From positions 5,704,001 through 5,768,000 of the forward strand of contig NZ_CP104174.1 of NCBI RefSeq assembly GCF_025200925.1: 64,000 nucleotides of DNA, written 5' to 3'. Of this stretch, positions 60,953 to 64,000 are shown one piece after another; positions within the stretch are counted from its first letter, which is position 1, and each line of letters starts with the position of its first letter. Made by a program: the position numbers and the translations under genes. Below the pieces are notes generated by a model. That model worked only from the letters and a program-made list of their open reading frames with translations, searched no databases and had not been told where the DNA came from. This stretch comes from Bradyrhizobium sp. CB1015 (GTDB lineage Bacteria > Pseudomonadota > Alphaproteobacteria > Rhizobiales > Xanthobacteraceae).

Positions 60953-62583
60953 GTGGCGCGATCCAGGAAATGGCCGGCGCGGGTCGGCGCCGGTGGCGGC
61001 GGCGTGCCGTCGCGGACCACGATATCACCGGGCTTGAGCTCGGCCTTCGTCAACGCCTGGCTGAGCTCACCGATGCCGGCGCGGAGCTGCTGCGCCGTCG
61101 CCGGCCGCTCCGCCCACATCCGTACGAAGGTCTTGTCGCCGTTTAGCGTGATCAGCGCATGCACGGGCCCGGCCGGCTCCACATCGAGCGAGAAGCGCGC
61201 GCGCCAGGCGCGCTTGGCGGGATCGGCGGACTCATTGCCGCCATCGCGCGAGATCTCGAACTGCGCCAGCGCAGTGCCTTGCGGGGTCGCGAACGGGATT
61301 TCGAAATTCCACTGCGGCACGGCCGGATCGATGCGATGGCCGCTGGCGCCGGTGCGATCGGGGAGCGAAGCAATTTGCAACAGCGTCTGCCGCGCGATCG
61401 CGGCATCGGTGTCATCGAGCAGACGATGCACTGTCGCAGCCAGCGGCGTGTCCGGCGCGAGCGACGGCGCGGCGATGGACTGAGGCGCCGGCAGCGCACC
61501 GCGGATTGGCGGAGGCGTCGGCTGTGCGGCAGCCTCGAAGATATAGGCATCCGGCACGGCCTTGTTGGAGCCCGGCACGTTGCCGGTCAGGCGCGGCAGG
61601 TTTTGCGTGAGCTCTTGCAGCAGGCTCGCGGCGAGGCCCGCGGACATGATTCGCGGCACCGAGGCTTGCGGATTGTTGCCCGCCACCTCGGCCAGTACGG
61701 CGGCAGCAAGCGCGCTGCGCGACAGTTGCGCCGGTTGGGCGACGTCCGCATCCAGTGACGGCAACGCCGCTTGTGCCGTCTCGCCCGCCAGTCCAGGCGC
61801 GGAGGCTGCGGTCTGCATCGTGGTCGCAGCACTCGCCGGCACCGACCGACCTTGCGCAATTGCCTGCGGCACTCCCGTCTCGATCGCGCCGGAGGTCGAC
61901 GCCAGCGTCTGGCGTAACACCAGCAGTGCGGCCTTCAAGTCCTGGATCGCGCCGGAGGATGACGTCGTGCCTGCGGCCAATGACGCCTCGAGAAACAGTC
62001 CGGACTTCTGGAACGCGGATTCGATATCGCCGCCGTCGAGCGCGGTGCTCAGCGGCGTCTGCTGCGCAAGCACGTCGAGCACCGCCTGCTTCAGCCCTGC
62101 GGGCAGATTGCTGCTTGTCACGACGGAGGCCAGGTTGGCGAACAGCGGCGCCTGGCTCCCCTGTTTGGTCACGGCCTCGGCAGAGGCCGTTGCGACGGCG
62201 GCCTGCTCGGAGGGCATCAGGGCGTTCCGTGCCGTGACCACCGACGGCGCCAGCGGCGGGCTGTCTACCAGCGAGGCCGCCCGCGGCGTCAGCGTGACCT
62301 GATCGCCCGCCGCCTCGCCTGCCCCGCTCATGACCGCGAGGCGAATGGTGCCGTTGTTCTGCGAGACCGCGAGCTGGAGATTCTGCCCCGGCGTCAGCGC
62401 CACCTCCGACATCACGTCCATCGACAGGTTGGCGACGGCGATCCGCACCAGATTGTCGGCGAGCACGCTGACCACCCTGGCATCGACGACACTGCCGGCT
62501 TGAAGCACGAGATCCGGCGTCGCCGCATCAGCAGGGCGGCTGGCGGCGTTGACGGGAGCGATGGAGGTGACCGGCGTCGGCAT
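60949..62583 (-). CDS. FliK-like flagellar hook-length control protein
   Basis: 544 aa. N-terminal and central parts are disordered, Ala/Ser/Thr/Gln-rich with few charged residues ([20 protein letters not shown]), as in FliK length rulers. The C-terminal globular domain is recognisable: [40 protein letters not shown], then [39 protein letters not shown]. It would set hook length and switch FlhB specificity, consistent with the overlapping FlhB-like gene. No other flagellar genes are in the window. Confidence 0.85.
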   Translation of the reverse strand: MPTPVTSIAPVNAASRPADAATPDLVLQAGSVVDARVVSVLADNLVRIAVANLSMDVMSEVALTPGQNLQLAVSQNNGTIRLAVMSGAGEAAGDQVTLTPRAASLVDSPPLAPSVVTARNALMPSEQAAVATASAEAVTKQGSQAPLFANLASVVTSSNLPAGLKQAVLDVLAQQTPLSTALDGGDIESAFQKSGLFLEASLAAGTTSSSGAIQDLKAALLVLRQTLASTSGAIETGVPQAIAQGRSVPASAATTMQTAASAPGLAGETAQAALPSLDADVAQPAQLSRSALAAAVLAEVAGNNPQASVPRIMSAGLAASLLQELTQNLPRLTGNVPGSNKAVPDAYIFEAAAQPTPPPIRGALPAPQSIAAPSLAPDTPLAATVHRLLDDTDAAIARQTLLQIASLPDRTGASGHRIDPAVPQWNFEIPFATPQGTALAQFEISRDGGNESADPAKRAWRARFSLDVEPAGPVHALITLNGDKTFVRMWAERPATAQQLRAGIGELSQALTKAELKPGDIVVRDGTPPPPAPTRAGHFLDRAT

Positions 62584-62638
62584 CTCGGCAGCCTTAGGGA
62601 GCGCCGGCCACCGTAACCGCTGCCTCGTAAACCTCCCG

Positions 62639-63433
62639 TTAAGGACCTTGGACGGCCGGCGACTTCACCGCTGCCAGAACCGTCACGGCGGCCTGGAAAT
62701 CCTTCAGGCGCGCGGCGCGGCGGGCGGCCGCCTCCTCGTCCACGCCCCATTGCTCCACGTTCCAGTCCTCGTCGACATGGGCGGCGGCCCAGACCTGGTC
62801 GGCATCGCGCACGCCCTGGTCCAGCGCCAGCGCCAGCAGTGCCGAGCCGGTCAGTGTGGTCACCATGTGGAGCGCGGCCACCGACCAGGGGTCGCCGGGC
62901 AGCGCGGCCCGTGCGGCCTTCACCGCCTCGTCCGGCTGCTTCACGTGCATCACGCCCTCCGACAGGATGAAATGCGCCCCCAGCGTCTCCGCCGCCCAGA
63001 ACAGCACGGGGTCCCAATGCGCAGCCTCGCGGGCGACCAGTCCCTCGGGATGGCCGGCACGATAGAACAGCAAGTCGGACTCGAAATATTTGGCGAGGTC
63101 GTCGCTGACGAGCTCGACGCGATCGACGACGCCCTCGACCACGCTGTTGGCGATCCGCGTCAATGGCATGGTCACGGGATCGATCGTCTCACCCTGGGCG
63201 GTCCATTCCGCGGCGACGCCATCTGCGAGCGCGCTCGTCGGGATCACCACCTGGCGACCGGACGGCGTGCGGATCGGCTTGCCGTCGAGAGTGATAGCGA
63301 AGCCGCCCTCGGCCTCGATCACGCCCGCCTCCCTGTAGAAGCGCTTGCGCTGCGGCGGACGCGCCGACTGCCGTGCGGCCTGGCGCGGATCGGGCGGGCT
63401 TTGCCCTGCAGCTTCATCGAACAATTCGCGCAT
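62639..63433 (-). CDS. ATP12-family F1-ATPase assembly chaperone
   Basis: 264 aa. Family signatures: KRFYREAGVIEAEGGFAITL and DGKPIRTPSGRQVVIPTSAL, the MPLTRIANSVVEGV core and ESDLLFYRAGHPEGLVAREA, then HWDPVLFWAAETLGAHF. In alphaproteobacteria and mitochondria ATP12 proteins escort the F1 alpha subunit during assembly. It lies 55 bases after (upstream of) FliK on the same strand, and the ATP synthase genes are elsewhere. Confidence 0.92.
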   Translation of the reverse strand: MRELFDEAAGQSPPDPRQAARQSARPPQRKRFYREAGVIEAEGGFAITLDGKPIRTPSGRQVVIPTSALADGVAAEWTAQGETIDPVTMPLTRIANSVVEGVVDRVELVSDDLAKYFESDLLFYRAGHPEGLVAREAAHWDPVLFWAAETLGAHFILSEGVMHVKQPDEAVKAARAALPGDPWSVAALHMVTTLTGSALLALALDQGVRDADQVWAAAHVDEDWNVEQWGVDEEAAARRAARLKDFQAAVTVLAAVKSPAVQGP

Positions 63434-63573
63434 GTCGGTTTTCGGTCCCTGCCGCTGAATGCCAGGCTTCTAAGGCAAGACCGGCGGCCGATAAAGCGAG
63501 CAGCGGGCGCGCGGGAACTTGCGGGTTTGGCCGCGCCGATCATCCAAGTTCGGCCGCAGGCCCTCAATCGACC

Positions 63574-63870
63574 TTAGTTTGCGCATCTGAGCGCATAGGT
63601 GCCGCGGTCAGCGGGGCCCAGCCCCGCACCTGCGGCATCTTGGAGGCACTTCGACACGCGATCGCTGAACGAATTGCGCGGGAGCGGCCGATAATCGTAG
63701 CTCGGCCGCGCATCAAGCTTCGGCATCTTCGGCACCTCCACACTCGGCGGCGGTGGCGGCGAAGGCGGCGGAACGACCTGCGTCGGGCCCGGCAGCAGAT
63801 CTTGTGCCTGAGCCCCCTGTCCGATGAGCAGTGCGGTCAAAACGATGAGACAGATCGAGAGACGTGTCAT
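63574..63870 (-). CDS. Small secreted proline-rich protein
   Basis: 98 aa. A signal peptide (SICLIVLTALLIGQGAQA) is followed by a polyproline segment (PTQVVPPPSPPPPPSVEVPK) and a short C-terminal region with FSDRVSKCLQDAAGAGLGP and RGTYALRCAN, two Cys available for one disulfide. I do not recognise a function; a similar layout is common among bradyrhizobial periplasmic proteins. Confidence 0.65.
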   Translation of the reverse strand: MTRLSICLIVLTALLIGQGAQAQDLLPGPTQVVPPPSPPPPPSVEVPKMPKLDARPSYDYRPLPRNSFSDRVSKCLQDAAGAGLGPADRGTYALRCAN

Positions 63871-63910
63871 GGACCCTATGTTGTGCCCCGACCGCCCCTA
63901 TTCAACTTAA

Positions 63911-64000
63911 CTATTCTTCAGGCGCGTTCTCGATCGGATCAAATCTGGTTGCGTCCAGCCCCAGCAGGTTCCACGACTGCTGCATGTGCGGCGGCAACGG
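63911..64000 (-). CDS. 3' end of a probable RluA-family pseudouridine synthase
   Basis: Only the last 29 codons are present, stop TAG at 63913-63911. They read PLPPHMQQSWNLLGLDATRF followed by DPIENAPEE. APLPPHM...SW..LG is the usual C-terminal strand of RluC/RluD-type 23S rRNA pseudouridine synthases. The match is short, so the call rests on this one motif and on the frequent neighbourhood of such genes with ATP12 genes. Confidence 0.5.
   Translation of the reverse strand, partial: PLPPHMQQSWNLLGLDATRFDPIENAPEE

Overview
The window looks like a chromosomal segment of a Bradyrhizobium-type alphaproteobacterium. The evidence is high GC content, many short secreted or membrane-anchored proteins of bradyrhizobial type, orphan LivK-type binding proteins, an ATP12-family chaperone, the FliK/FlhB-like pair, and several palindromic repeat families (notably the GTAGCCCGGATGGAGCG type) scattered between genes. 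This is my recognition; no search was run.

Region 1 (1-7.7 kb) is a small catabolic island. A minus-strand pair (LivK-type binding protein, then a cytochrome P450 cut by the window edge) diverges from a plus-strand set (MhpA-type FAD monooxygenase, fumarylacetoacetate-hydrolase-fold enzyme, second LivK-type binding protein). The divergent promoter carries two TGTCCG-N5-CGGACA-type palindromes. A polytopic membrane protein and an IclR-type regulator broken by a frameshift follow.

Region 2 (7.7-12.3 kb) has an ArsR/SRPBCC pair with two clear operators, a serine hydrolase, an SDR lacking the usual Tyr/Lys pair, a GNAT enzyme and a secreted protein. Region 3 (12.5-16.2 kb) is a mobile-element graveyard: a frameshifted IS1182 transposase abutting a damaged IS110 element. 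A second damaged IS110 copy lies in inverted orientation at about 41.7-43.5 kb, so some 26 kb is bracketed by inverted repeats.

Region 4 (16.4-28.1 kb) holds a secreted phosphatase or phosphodiesterase, a 1-Cys peroxiredoxin with a good promoter, a chemoreceptor, a photolyase remnant next to a lysine-rich histone-like gene, a DMT exporter, a host-attachment-family protein with a DUF3775 protein, small secreted proteins and an AraC regulator. An IS481 element (28.2-29.7 kb) ends at the 3' end of tRNA-Arg(TCG). Region 5 (29.9-36.6 kb) has envelope hypotheticals, a VOC protein, a GrlR-like protein, a large PAS histidine kinase and a Nudix hydrolase.

Region 6 (36.6-47.2 kb) runs on the minus strand: thiolase, DUF35/OB-fold protein, MaoC hydratase, SDR, DHDPS-type aldolase and Nudix hydrolase, a plausible acyl-CoA degradation set whose junctions are filled by different palindromic repeats. 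A fused indolepyruvate:ferredoxin oxidoreductase follows. Region 7 (47.4-59.7 kb) has a three-haem cytochrome c, a frameshifted TRIC-type channel gene, a PEP-mutase-family enzyme, small dimeric alpha/beta-barrel proteins, a second ArsR regulator with an operator over its own start, hydrolases, GST, an acyl-CoA carboxylase beta subunit and small membrane proteins. Region 8 (59.8-64 kb) has a class D beta-lactamase, FlhB-like and FliK flagellar genes, an ATP12 chaperone, a small secreted protein and the tail of a probable pseudouridine synthase.

I see no clear new defence or secretion system. The most distinctive items are paired operators, repeat elements interacting with genes, candidate IS110 bridge-RNA regions and a run of short-indel gene lesions. 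Boundaries of repeats and IS elements were read by eye.
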